64,000 bases of DNA, from contig DS990592.1 in NCBI GenBank assembly GCA_000155695.1, positions 1,698,556-1,762,555 on the forward strand, written 5' to 3'. Shown here in pieces: positions 53,865 to 61,750 of this stretch. The position numbers were made by a program, and so were the translations under genes. This stretch comes from Verrucomicrobiia bacterium DG1235. GTDB lineage: Bacteria; Verrucomicrobiota; Verrucomicrobiia; Opitutales; Opitutaceae. Each line of letters begins with the position of its first letter. Positions within the stretch are counted from its first letter, which is position 1. The notes under the pieces are model-generated. The model was not told the DNA's origin. It worked only from the letters and a program-made list of their open reading frames with translations, and made no database searches.

Positions 53865-54746
53865 ATGGACAACACCCTCTTCGGCCTCGCCGACAAGCAG
53901 TGGATTTGGATCGCCACCGTCGTCTTTGCTTCGACCTTCGTGCTGGGTACCTATTCCGCTATCAAGCTCCACCGCAGGACCGGCCGGCCCTACGTTCTCG
54001 CCCTCGTCACCTTCGGCTGGATACTCCAGACCATCGGCCTCTATGCCCGCGGACTCCAGTACGGCGGCTGTCCCCTCTCGAATCAATTCGAGCTGGTCCA
54101 ATTCATGGTCTGGTCCGCCATCGCCATCTACATTTTCGTAGGCCCTTCATTCCGCGTCAGCCTACTGGGCGTATTCACTTCGGGCTTCGCGTGCCTATTC
54201 TCAATCCTCTCCATGGTCTTCGAGCACTGGGACAATCCCAGCCGCGAGCCCATCTTCGGCGACTCTCCCTGGATCGAGACCCACGCCGCTCTCGCCCTCT
54301 TCAGCTACGGAGTATTCGGCGTCCTCACCCTCACGTCCGTCATGTACCTGCTGCAAAGCCGCAGCCTAAAACAGAAAAAAGTCGTCGGCGGACTTTTCCC
54401 CTTTCTCCCCTCCCTCGTAGAGCTAGTCAGCATAAACGGACGCCTGCTCGCCATGGGCTTCATCATCCTGACCGTGTCACTAGGCATTGGATACAGCTAC
54501 TTCATCGAAGACCTCAGCTCGGTCCTCACCGTCAAGCTTGCCTCCACTGTCGCCGTCTGGCTCGCCTACGGAATCATCCTATTTCTGCGCTTCAAACTCA
54601 TCCTTTCATCCAAGAAATTTGCATGGGTCTGCGTCATCGTTTTTATCGCAGCCCTCCTTTCCCTCGCCGCCGTCGATCGCGAGCCTGAAACGGAAACACC
54701 AAGCCCACAGGCTTCCATTCTCAATTCATCTACTGGGGACTCATGA
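53865..54746 (+). CDS. Cytochrome c biogenesis protein, CcsA/HemX family
   Basis: The protein has 293 residues with about eight membrane segments. The family pattern is visible in LYARGLQYGGCPLSNQFELV and in WIETHAALALFSYGVFGVL with a conserved His; the WGxxWxWD heme motif of full CcsA is not evident, so it is nearer to HemX. HemX-type proteins modulate glutamyl-tRNA reductase or heme handling. The gene overlaps hemA by four bases, the classical hemX-hemA pairing. Confidence 0.82.
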   Translation: MDNTLFGLADKQWIWIATVVFASTFVLGTYSAIKLHRRTGRPYVLALVTFGWILQTIGLYARGLQYGGCPLSNQFELVQFMVWSAIAIYIFVGPSFRVSLLGVFTSGFACLFSILSMVFEHWDNPSREPIFGDSPWIETHAALALFSYGVFGVLTLTSVMYLLQSRSLKQKKVVGGLFPFLPSLVELVSINGRLLAMGFIILTVSLGIGYSYFIEDLSSVLTVKLASTVAVWLAYGIILFLRFKLILSSKKFAWVCVIVFIAALLSLAAVDREPETETPSPQASILNSSTGDS

Positions 54747-55783
54747 GCCGCGAGAACGACTCATTCATCGTACTAAGCATCAACCACGAAGTCGCTCCCC
54801 TCGACGTACGGGAGCGCTACTCTGTGGACGACTCGAAAGCGAACGATCTCTACGCCCTGTTGCACAATACCGGAGGCGTATCCGAATCTCTAGTACTCAA
54901 TACCTGCAACCGCTTCGAACTCTACACGAAGCTGGAAAAGGACGCCAACATCGAGTGCGTCGTAGCTATCCTCGCGGAATTCTACGGCGAACCCTCCGAC
55001 AAAGTCCTCGAGCACCTACACCTTCGCTCCGGTAGAGAAGCCGTACAGCACCTCATCGAAGTCTCCGCCGGACTCCGCTCCCAGATCACCGGGGAAGCCG
55101 AAATCTTCGGCCAGGTGAAGTCCGCCTACGCCGAGTCTCAGAATCGTGGATACGCAGGCAAACTCATCAACCGCGTCTTCCAAAAAGGCTTCCAAGCCGC
55201 GAAGCTTATCCGTAACTCGACCACCGTCGGCGAAGGCCAGATCAACATCGCCAATGTAGCGGTCGATCTCGCATCCAAGATTTTCGGCGACCTGAAGTCC
55301 GCAGCCGTCCTTTCCCTCGGCACCGGCGAAATCGGCGAGAAGACCGTCAAAGCCCTCCGTAGCCGCGGAGCTAAAGACTTCGGCATCGCGAGCCGCAGCC
55401 AAGAGCGAGCCGAAGAAGTCGCCAGCAAATGGGGCGGAGCCCCTCATGTTCTCGCCGACCTCCAATCGTATTTGCCTCAGTATGACATCGTAATAGCATC
55501 TGTCGGAACAGACGGCGCAGTCATCACCCATGATCTCGTCAAAAAGTGCGCCGCCAGACGCCGCGGCCGCCCCCTCTTCCTCATAGACTTGGGCCTACCG
55601 CGAAACATCGAGCAAAGCTGCGACGCGTTCGACAACGTCTTCCTCTACAACCTCGACGACCTCGCCAGTATCGCCGAAGAAAACATCGCCCAGCGAAAGG
55701 AAGCCGTCATCGAGTCCACAAACATCGCCGCCAACAAAGCCCAGCACATATGGGAAGCCATCGCGAAACGCGGACTCCTGTAG
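54743..55783 (+). CDS. hemA: Glutamyl-tRNA reductase, short form
   Basis: The protein has 346 residues. The N-terminal catalytic domain has SINHEVAPLDVRERYSV, LVLNTCNRFELYT with the catalytic Cys, and GLRSQITGEAEIFGQVKSAY. The NADPH domain has LSLGTGEIGEKTVKALRSRG and LIDLGLPRNIEQSC. Usual enzymes have about 420 residues; here the protein ends soon after the start of the spinal helix, so the C-terminal dimerisation domain is missing. It makes glutamate-1-semialdehyde from glutamyl-tRNA for tetrapyrrole synthesis. Other dimer contacts must be used if it works as a dimer. Confidence 0.93.
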   Translation: MSRENDSFIVLSINHEVAPLDVRERYSVDDSKANDLYALLHNTGGVSESLVLNTCNRFELYTKLEKDANIECVVAILAEFYGEPSDKVLEHLHLRSGREAVQHLIEVSAGLRSQITGEAEIFGQVKSAYAESQNRGYAGKLINRVFQKGFQAAKLIRNSTTVGEGQINIANVAVDLASKIFGDLKSAAVLSLGTGEIGEKTVKALRSRGAKDFGIASRSQERAEEVASKWGGAPHVLADLQSYLPQYDIVIASVGTDGAVITHDLVKKCAARRRGRPLFLIDLGLPRNIEQSCDAFDNVFLYNLDDLASIAEENIAQRKEAVIESTNIAANKAQHIWEAIAKRGLL

Positions 55784-55855
55784 CCTATTTCGATTATTCC
55801 GCATCCCCACCTTCAGGGATTGCCTAGCGGGATATTTGCGGCTTCACTCTACCGC

Positions 55856-56254
55856 ATGTCCTTTCTCTCATTTCTCTTCCCCGCCCAACCCGAAACCGCT
55901 TCCGACTGGAACCAAGACCAACGCGAAGCTCTCGTCGACCTGCTCTATCTTTCTATCTACGTGGACAACCACATTTCGCTGCTCGAGGAAAAGAAAGTCG
56001 AAGAAGAACTTAAACGCGCAGATTGGGACGGTCCCACCTCTTCCATCCTCTACGTCCAAGACGCCGTCACAAGAGGCCGCAACGCGAAGTCAGACCCAGC
56101 CTACAAAGCGGAGTACCTGAACAGCATAGCGAATCGCCTGGACGAAAAGAAAACCGCTGCCCTAAAAGCCCTCGACAAAGTGCTCAGCTCAGACGGCACC
56201 GACTCGAAAGAGGCTAGCTTCCTGAAAGAAGTTGCCGCCGCGTTCAAACTCTAG
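55856..56254 (+). CDS. Small helical protein, TerB-like (tentative)
   Basis: The protein has 132 residues from the ATG at 55856 (MSFLSFLFPAQPETASDW). The pattern REALVDLLYLSIYVDNHISL followed by LEEKKVEEELKRADWDG, and DGTDSKEASFLKEVAAAF at the end, resembles the all-helical TerB-like fold with acidic metal-binding turns. I am not sure of this. It follows hemA after 72 bases on the same strand and precedes a terminator. Confidence 0.55.
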   Translation: MSFLSFLFPAQPETASDWNQDQREALVDLLYLSIYVDNHISLLEEKKVEEELKRADWDGPTSSILYVQDAVTRGRNAKSDPAYKAEYLNSIANRLDEKKTAALKALDKVLSSDGTDSKEASFLKEVAAAFKL

Positions 56255-56279
56255 CCAAGCACAAACGCCCATTTTCAAA

Positions 56280-56313
56280 AAAAGGCCGCGTCCCTCCAGG
56301 AACGCGGCCTTTT
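56280..56313 (+). terminator. Intrinsic terminator after the TerB-like gene
   Basis: AAAAGGCCGCGT (56280-56291) pairs with ACGCGGCCTTTT (56302-56313) around a 10-base loop, a perfect 12-pair stem. The design is almost the same as the terminators after carA and trxB. It can serve both convergent genes. Confidence 0.9.
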
Positions 56314-56324
56314 CATAGCTAAAA

Positions 56325-56355
56325 ATTCACCACTCACTCCTCACTACTCACTACT
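56325..56355. repeat. CACTACT-type repeat, second copy
   Basis: AATTCACCACTCACT, then CTCACTACTCACTACT, nearly the same as 46103-46138. It lies between convergent genes just before the end of pilT. Confidence 0.55.
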
Positions 56356-56364
56356 TCCTCCACT

Positions 56365-57468
56365 CTAGTTCCCCAAGATTCGATTCGAATCGCTGAGGTA
56401 GATGCCCTTCAGATTCATTTCGAGGGCCTGCGGATTCGGCGAGTTCTTCATGCCGATCTTCTTGCTGATCTTACCGGCCTTGATCAATCGAGAGAGCTCC
56501 TTGTTGAAGGAACGCGAACCACTGTCCGCGGAAACGTCGAGCAAGGTACCGACCTTGTCGAAACGTCCCTCGCGTATCGTCGCCCTCACTACAGAGTCCC
56601 CAATCAAAATCTCCTGCGCCGGCACGCGCCCGTCACCCTCGAGATTCGGCAAGAGCTTCTGCACCACGATGCCGCGCAAGGTTTCCGATAGCTTGCGCTG
56701 CACCAGCGAATGCTGCTCCGCCGGAAAGTACTCAAACAGACGCGTGATCGCCTGTTGGGCGCTCGCCGCGTGCAAAGTCGTGAAAACCAAGTGCCCCGTT
56801 TCCGCTGCCGCCAGAGCCGTCTCGAAAGTCTCCTTATCACGCATTTCCCCGATCAGAATCATATCCGGATTCTGACGAAGCACCGCCTTCAAGGCCTTCT
56901 GAAAGCTGGGCGCGTCGATACCGACTTCGCGCTGCTGAAAAACCGACTTCGAATCGATGAAGTTAAACTCGATCGGATCCTCCAAAGTCACCACATGCTT
57001 GTCCATGTTGTGGTTAATCCAGTTCAACAGACACGCCAGCGTTGTCGACTTTCCGGATCCCGTCGCTCCACACACGAAAACGATGCCATCCTTCTTCTGA
57101 GCGAGATCAAGCAACACATCCTGATCCAGAGCCAAATCCTCGAAGTTCGGAATCTTGCTCTTAATGTGACGAAATACGATGCTTACCGTTCCACGCTGCA
57201 AAAACGCGTTCACGCGAAACCGACCCGCCCGCTCCAAGAAATACGCGAAGTCGACCTGACCTTCCATTTCCCACGTCTCCTTGTAATTCCCGGGCACGTT
57301 ATCGTCCACGAAGGCTAGCACAGTCTCGCCGTCGATCGGCGGCATTTCCACCGGCTCCAGATTTCCGTGCAGACGGAGATAGCCGGGCTTGTCGCTTTTC
57401 ACGACAATATCGGACGCGCCGTTTTCCACAGCTAGATAAAGGAGTTCGTCGAAGATCTCGGATGCCAT
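56365..57468 (-). CDS. pilT: PilT-type twitching/retraction ATPase
   Basis: The protein has 367 residues. Walker A is CGATGSGKSTTLACLL, the Asp box is VVTLEDPIEF, Walker B is PDMILIGEMRDKETFETAL and the His box is ETGHLVFTTLHAASA, followed by RLFEYFPAEQ. This is the GspE-superfamily ATPase that retracts type IV pili at the inner membrane; PilU is a near alternative. The N-terminus ASDIVVKSDKPGYLRLHG is PilT/PilU-like. No other pilus gene is in the window. Confidence 0.92.
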   Translation of the reverse strand: MASEIFDELLYLAVENGASDIVVKSDKPGYLRLHGNLEPVEMPPIDGETVLAFVDDNVPGNYKETWEMEGQVDFAYFLERAGRFRVNAFLQRGTVSIVFRHIKSKIPNFEDLALDQDVLLDLAQKKDGIVFVCGATGSGKSTTLACLLNWINHNMDKHVVTLEDPIEFNFIDSKSVFQQREVGIDAPSFQKALKAVLRQNPDMILIGEMRDKETFETALAAAETGHLVFTTLHAASAQQAITRLFEYFPAEQHSLVQRKLSETLRGIVVQKLLPNLEGDGRVPAQEILIGDSVVRATIREGRFDKVGTLLDVSADSGSRSFNKELSRLIKAGKISKKIGMKNSPNPQALEMNLKGIYLSDSNRILGN

Positions 57469-57571
57469 TTTCGAATGCGGGTAGTGCGTTACAGAAATAG
57501 TCGCCCCTATAGGTATAAGGTTGACCGTCCTTATAAATCGGCTTGGAACTCGATTCCTTCACTTTCGAATT

Positions 57572-58480
<909 letters not shown>

Positions 58481-58489
58481 TATCCCACC

Positions 58490-59221
58490 ATGCCACTAAA
58501 CATTTGCATCGTAGGCGCCAAAGGGCGCATGGGCCAAGCTGTAGCCGAAGCCGCCGCCGAAGCGGGACATACCGTCATCGCCAAAGTCGACGAAGGTGAC
58601 GACCTCCGCGCCGGCATCGCAGCCGCAGACGCCGTCATCGACTTCTCCTACCACACGGTGACGAAGTCCGTCTTCTCCACCGCAGCGGAACTGGGCAAAC
58701 CCGTCGTCTGCGGCACCACCGGACACAGTCAGGAAGAACGCGCCGAGCTCCTCGAGATCGCCGCAAAAACCGCCACCGTCTGGGCCGGAAACTTCTCCGT
58801 GGGCGTCAACCTCCTCTGCTACCTCGTCGAAAAAGCGGCCGAAACCCTCCCGCTCGACTACAATGCTGAGATCGTGGAAATGCACCACCGCCTGAAGAAG
58901 GACGCCCCCAGCGGTACCGCTCTTATGCTCGCAGACTCCGTGCTCGAACCGCGTGGACTCGACCACGGAGACCTTCGCCACGGCCGCGAAGGCATCACCG
59001 GCGAACGCACCGAGCGCGAAGTCGGCATGCACTCCCTCCGCGGCGGCGACGTCGTGGGAGATCACACGGTCATTTTCTCCGACGTGGGCGAACGCCTAGA
59101 GCTCACCCACAAAGCCTCCAGCCGAGCCATCTTCGCCCGCGGCGCCGTTCGCGCCGCAGCCTGGTCAGTCGGCAAAAAGCCTGGTATCTACGGCATCCGC
59201 GAAGTCCTCGGACTCGCCTAA
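58490..59221 (+). CDS. dapB: 4-hydroxy-tetrahydrodipicolinate reductase
   Basis: The protein has 243 residues. The N-terminal dinucleotide motif is ICIVGAKGRMGQAVAEAAA. Later come VCGTTGHSQEE, the substrate site EMHHRLKKDAPSGTALML and HSLRGGDVVGDHTVIF. It reduces the DapA product with NAD(P)H. It is slightly shorter than the E. coli enzyme, as usual for this group. Same operon as dapA. Confidence 0.96.
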   Translation: MPLNICIVGAKGRMGQAVAEAAAEAGHTVIAKVDEGDDLRAGIAAADAVIDFSYHTVTKSVFSTAAELGKPVVCGTTGHSQEERAELLEIAAKTATVWAGNFSVGVNLLCYLVEKAAETLPLDYNAEIVEMHHRLKKDAPSGTALMLADSVLEPRGLDHGDLRHGREGITGERTEREVGMHSLRGGDVVGDHTVIFSDVGERLELTHKASSRAIFARGAVRAAAWSVGKKPGIYGIREVLGLA

Positions 59222-59230
59222 AGCTGCGTA

Positions 59231-59848
59231 ATGATCGTATCCATCGAAGGAATACTCGAACGGGCCACTCCGCTCACCGCTATCATCAACGCAGGCGGCC
59301 TAGGCTACTTGGTACACATCCCCGTGTCCACCGCAGCGAAACTTCCCGCAAATGGAGAAACCGTAAAGCTCCATACGCACGCCGTCTACCGAGAGGACTC
59401 CCAATCGCTCTACGGATTTGCCAGCGAAGACGAGCGAAACTTCTTCCAGCTCCTCATCGAAAAAGTCTCCGGCGTAGGCCCAAAAGTTGCCATTGGCATG
59501 ATGAGCAAACTAGAACTGCCTTCCCTCATTTCCGCCATCGGCAACGCCGACGCAGTCTTGCTGGCCAAGACCCCCGGTATCGGCAAAAAAACAGCCGAGC
59601 GCGTCGTCATCGAGCTCAAAGACAAACTCGGAGCCTTCGCCCACACTTCCTCCGCCAATCCCCTTCAAGGCCTGGTCCCGGGCAACACTGCTGCTGCTGG
59701 CAAGGTCAGCCACGAAGACGACGCAATCCTCGCCCTACTCGCTCTCGGCTACAAGCAGAGCGACGCCGCGAAATCGGTCGGCAAAGCCGTCGAAGCCCTC
59801 GGACCAAACGCATCCACCGAGGCGCTCATCAAAGCCGCTCTAGGCTAG
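59231..59848 (+). CDS. ruvA: Holliday junction branch-migration protein RuvA
   Basis: The protein has 205 residues. The N-terminal OB-fold is followed by two helix-hairpin-helix motifs, VSGVGPKVAIGMMSK and TPGIGKKTAERVVIELKDK, and a C-terminal domain III (DDAILALLALGYKQSDAAKS) that contacts RuvB. It binds Holliday junctions and targets RuvB. It ends 12 bases before a terminator. Its place after dapB is a matter of operon layout without an evident functional link. Confidence 0.96.
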   Translation: MIVSIEGILERATPLTAIINAGGLGYLVHIPVSTAAKLPANGETVKLHTHAVYREDSQSLYGFASEDERNFFQLLIEKVSGVGPKVAIGMMSKLELPSLISAIGNADAVLLAKTPGIGKKTAERVVIELKDKLGAFAHTSSANPLQGLVPGNTAAAGKVSHEDDAILALLALGYKQSDAAKSVGKAVEALGPNASTEALIKAALG

Positions 59849-59860
59849 GACGCAAAAAAA

Positions 59861-59885
59861 CGCGGGCACTTAAGCCCGCGCTCTT
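59861..59885 (+). terminator. Intrinsic terminator after ruvA
   Basis: CGCGGGC (59861-59867) pairs with GCCCGCG (59874-59880) around ACTTAA, followed by CTCTTTC. An A run precedes the stem. The T run is interrupted, so efficiency may be moderate. Confidence 0.75.
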
Positions 59886-59929
59886 TCGGCAACAGTGGAT
59901 AGCTGCTGTCTAAAGTTATTGAATACGCC

Positions 59930-60664
59930 TTAGCGATTAGGCTTTCCCGCCGTAGCTGCCGCTCGACTGAAGTCAAATCTCACGTCAGACTCCGCTCCGT
60001 CAAACGCGGAGCCAACCGCCTTGACCGAAAAAACCCGCTGGTCCGCATCGCTCGAGCTCAACGCCTCATGCTCGAAAGTCGATGTCTGAACCGCTTCGCC
60101 AAATGTAAAGGACTTCTTTGTCCAAGCCTTCTCGAGCTCTTTGCTCTGAACAACCGTAAAACTCGCAAACTCCACCTGGGCATCCGTTCCGAAATTCAGA
60201 GGAATATCGTCGCCATTAAAGGCGTTCGCCAAGTCGAATGTCACTGGTTCGAGCGAATCGCCAAGCGTCACAGTCCGACCGTTAAGTTCGTTCACGTCTA
60301 CCACGAGCAAAGGCTCAGCAGTGGGTTGATCCACACTTTGGGATTCAGGGCCATTCATTGCGAGATCGCCGTCGAATCCCACAAGAAGCGGCGACAAATT
60401 TCGAGCCGCGAGCAACAACAAAGCCAAGGCCGCCGCCATTCCGCCGTAGGCGTAGACTTTCTGCCGCCATTGAGAGCTTGGCTTTGGCTCCGCAAACTTT
60501 TCACCGAGCTGAGAACAGGCGCTAAACAGCTTGCAGTACTCGACGTAAATACGGTGGTACTCAGGATTTTCGCGTATCACCGCGAGAAGCTCTTCCGATT
60601 CCTCGGCAGAAAGCTCCTCGTCTAAGTGAAGATTCAAGCGCTCGATGAAGCTTTGCTTGTTCAT
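59930..60664 (-). CDS. Membrane anti-sigma factor (putative)
   Basis: The protein has 244 residues. The N-terminus has an anti-sigma-like helical region with DEELSAEESEELLAVIRENP. One membrane segment follows (YGGMAAALALLLLAARNLS, about residues 72-91), then a periplasmic domain of some 150 residues without a motif I recognise. The start overlaps the stop of the ECF sigma gene by four bases (ATGA). I infer that it holds the sigma factor at the membrane until a signal releases it. No zinc-binding HxxxCxxC motif is present. Confidence 0.8.
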   Translation of the reverse strand: MNKQSFIERLNLHLDEELSAEESEELLAVIRENPEYHRIYVEYCKLFSACSQLGEKFAEPKPSSQWRQKVYAYGGMAAALALLLLAARNLSPLLVGFDGDLAMNGPESQSVDQPTAEPLLVVDVNELNGRTVTLGDSLEPVTFDLANAFNGDDIPLNFGTDAQVEFASFTVVQSKELEKAWTKKSFTFGEAVQTSTFEHEALSSSDADQRVFSVKAVGSAFDGAESDVRFDFSRAAATAGKPNR

Positions 60665-61308
60665 AAAAGTTCGTGACCCATTTTCTCTCTCAGACTCTCG
60701 CGCGCTCGCGCGATTCTGCTTTTGACGGTGCCGATACTAATTTGCAACTCATCTGCGATCTCCTCGTACGAAAGATTCCTCACATTTCGCAAAACGAGCG
60801 CCTCTTTATGCTTCTCATTGAGCAGCTCCATCGCGGCGGCTACACGCGACTTAAACTCATTGGTGATCGCAATGTCCTCTGGCGACTCCACGTCCGCCGG
60901 GAACACTTCAGCAAGCGTCGTAGATGACTCGGCTGCGATCGGCTGGTCGAAGGAGACTGACTTGTCCCGCTTGCGACGCCACCAGTACCAGTAGCGATTT
61001 CGGGCCAAATTCGTCGCTATCTGGTACAGCCAGGTCGAGAAACTCGAGTCCCCGCGAAAATTCTCCAAACCGCGATGAGCTCGGATAAATGCATCTTGGG
61101 TAACCTCTTCCGCATCTTGGGTATTGCGCAGAAGCTTGTGAACCATCGCGTAAATGCGATCCCAGTATCGAGAAACCATTTCTTCGAAGGCCGATTCATC
61201 TCCGGCCTTGAAACGCGCTACCAGCGCTTTGTCTAAGGCGACTTCTTGAGCTTTAGTTGACATAGCAGTTGTCGCTTTGGGACGTCTCTGATCGACAATT
61301 GTTCCCAT
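60661..61308 (-). CDS. ECF-family RNA polymerase sigma factor (RpoE-like)
   Basis: The protein has 215 residues from the ATG at 61308, which is preceded by AGGAGG at five bases, a clear ribosome binding site; other in-frame starts at 61347 and 61263 are less likely. Region 2 has DAFIRAHRGLENFRGDSSFS and STWLYQIATNLARNRYWYW. Region 4 has LSYEEIADELQISIGTVKSR, the DNA-binding helix. With the downstream membrane protein it forms an envelope-stress-type sigma/anti-sigma pair. Target promoters are unknown. Confidence 0.94.
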   Translation of the reverse strand: MGTIVDQRRPKATTAMSTKAQEVALDKALVARFKAGDESAFEEMVSRYWDRIYAMVHKLLRNTQDAEEVTQDAFIRAHRGLENFRGDSSFSTWLYQIATNLARNRYWYWWRRKRDKSVSFDQPIAAESSTTLAEVFPADVESPEDIAITNEFKSRVAAAMELLNEKHKEALVLRNVRNLSYEEIADELQISIGTVKSRIARARESLREKMGHELL

Positions 61309-61629
61309 TTTTCCTCCTCGTTCCATCGTAGAAACAAAATCCTCCACTACAGTGACTTAGCACGGTACGGGACCGCCCCTCAGCGGCATGGATGACTTTT
61401 CCCACATAGTTTATTTAGATCCAATTCAGCCCTGCCTCCAGAAGCCTGGCGGCAAAACCCTATCGTTAAGCTTATACGCGCAACACACACCCTCGGTTGC
61501 TCGATTTGCAGAATAAAAGCTAAGTGACGAATCCCTTTCAGGCAACTCCGGAAACGTGTAAATTAGGACTTGCCATACGACTTTTCACATCCTGTATTCC
61601 CCACCTTCAAAACGCCCTCTCGGGTTAAT
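61309..61629. other. Gene-free stretch upstream of the sigma gene and of tRNA-Lys
   Basis: This stretch of 321 bases lies between the divergent sigma-factor gene and tRNA-Lys. It must hold the promoters of both. I see no open frame, repeat or strong hairpin that I would defend. Confidence 0.5.
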
Positions 61630-61705
61630 GGGTCGATAGCTCAATCGGTAGAGCAGTTGCCTTTTAAGCAATTGGTTCGGGGTTCAAGTCCCCGTCGGCC
61701 TACCA
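61630..61705 (+). tRNA. tRNA-Lys (TTT anticodon)
   Basis: A complete 76-base cloverleaf. Acceptor GGGTCGA pairs with TCGGCCT (two G-U pairs), the D-arm has AGCTCAATCGGTAGAGC, the anticodon loop has CTTTTAA, the T-arm has GGGGTTCAAGTCCCC, and CCA is encoded. The anticodon TTT reads Lys codons AAA and AAG. Confidence 0.95.
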
Positions 61706-61743
61706 AAAAGCCCTTCCAAGCAAACGCTTCGAGGGGCTTTTTT
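61705..61743 (+). terminator. Intrinsic terminator after tRNA-Lys
   Basis: AAAAAGCCC (61705-61713) pairs with GGGCTTTTT (61734-61742), followed by one more T. It lies directly after the encoded CCA. The opposite arm could also terminate the ankyrin gene that ends at 61751. Confidence 0.82.
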
Positions 61744-61750
61744 GCGTCCA

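Noticed and set aside
53774-54688. Open frame of 304 codons overlapping ccsA in another frame
   Set aside because: Arg/Pro/His-rich translation typical of an alternate frame; ccsA has membrane segments and conserved motifs in the real frame.
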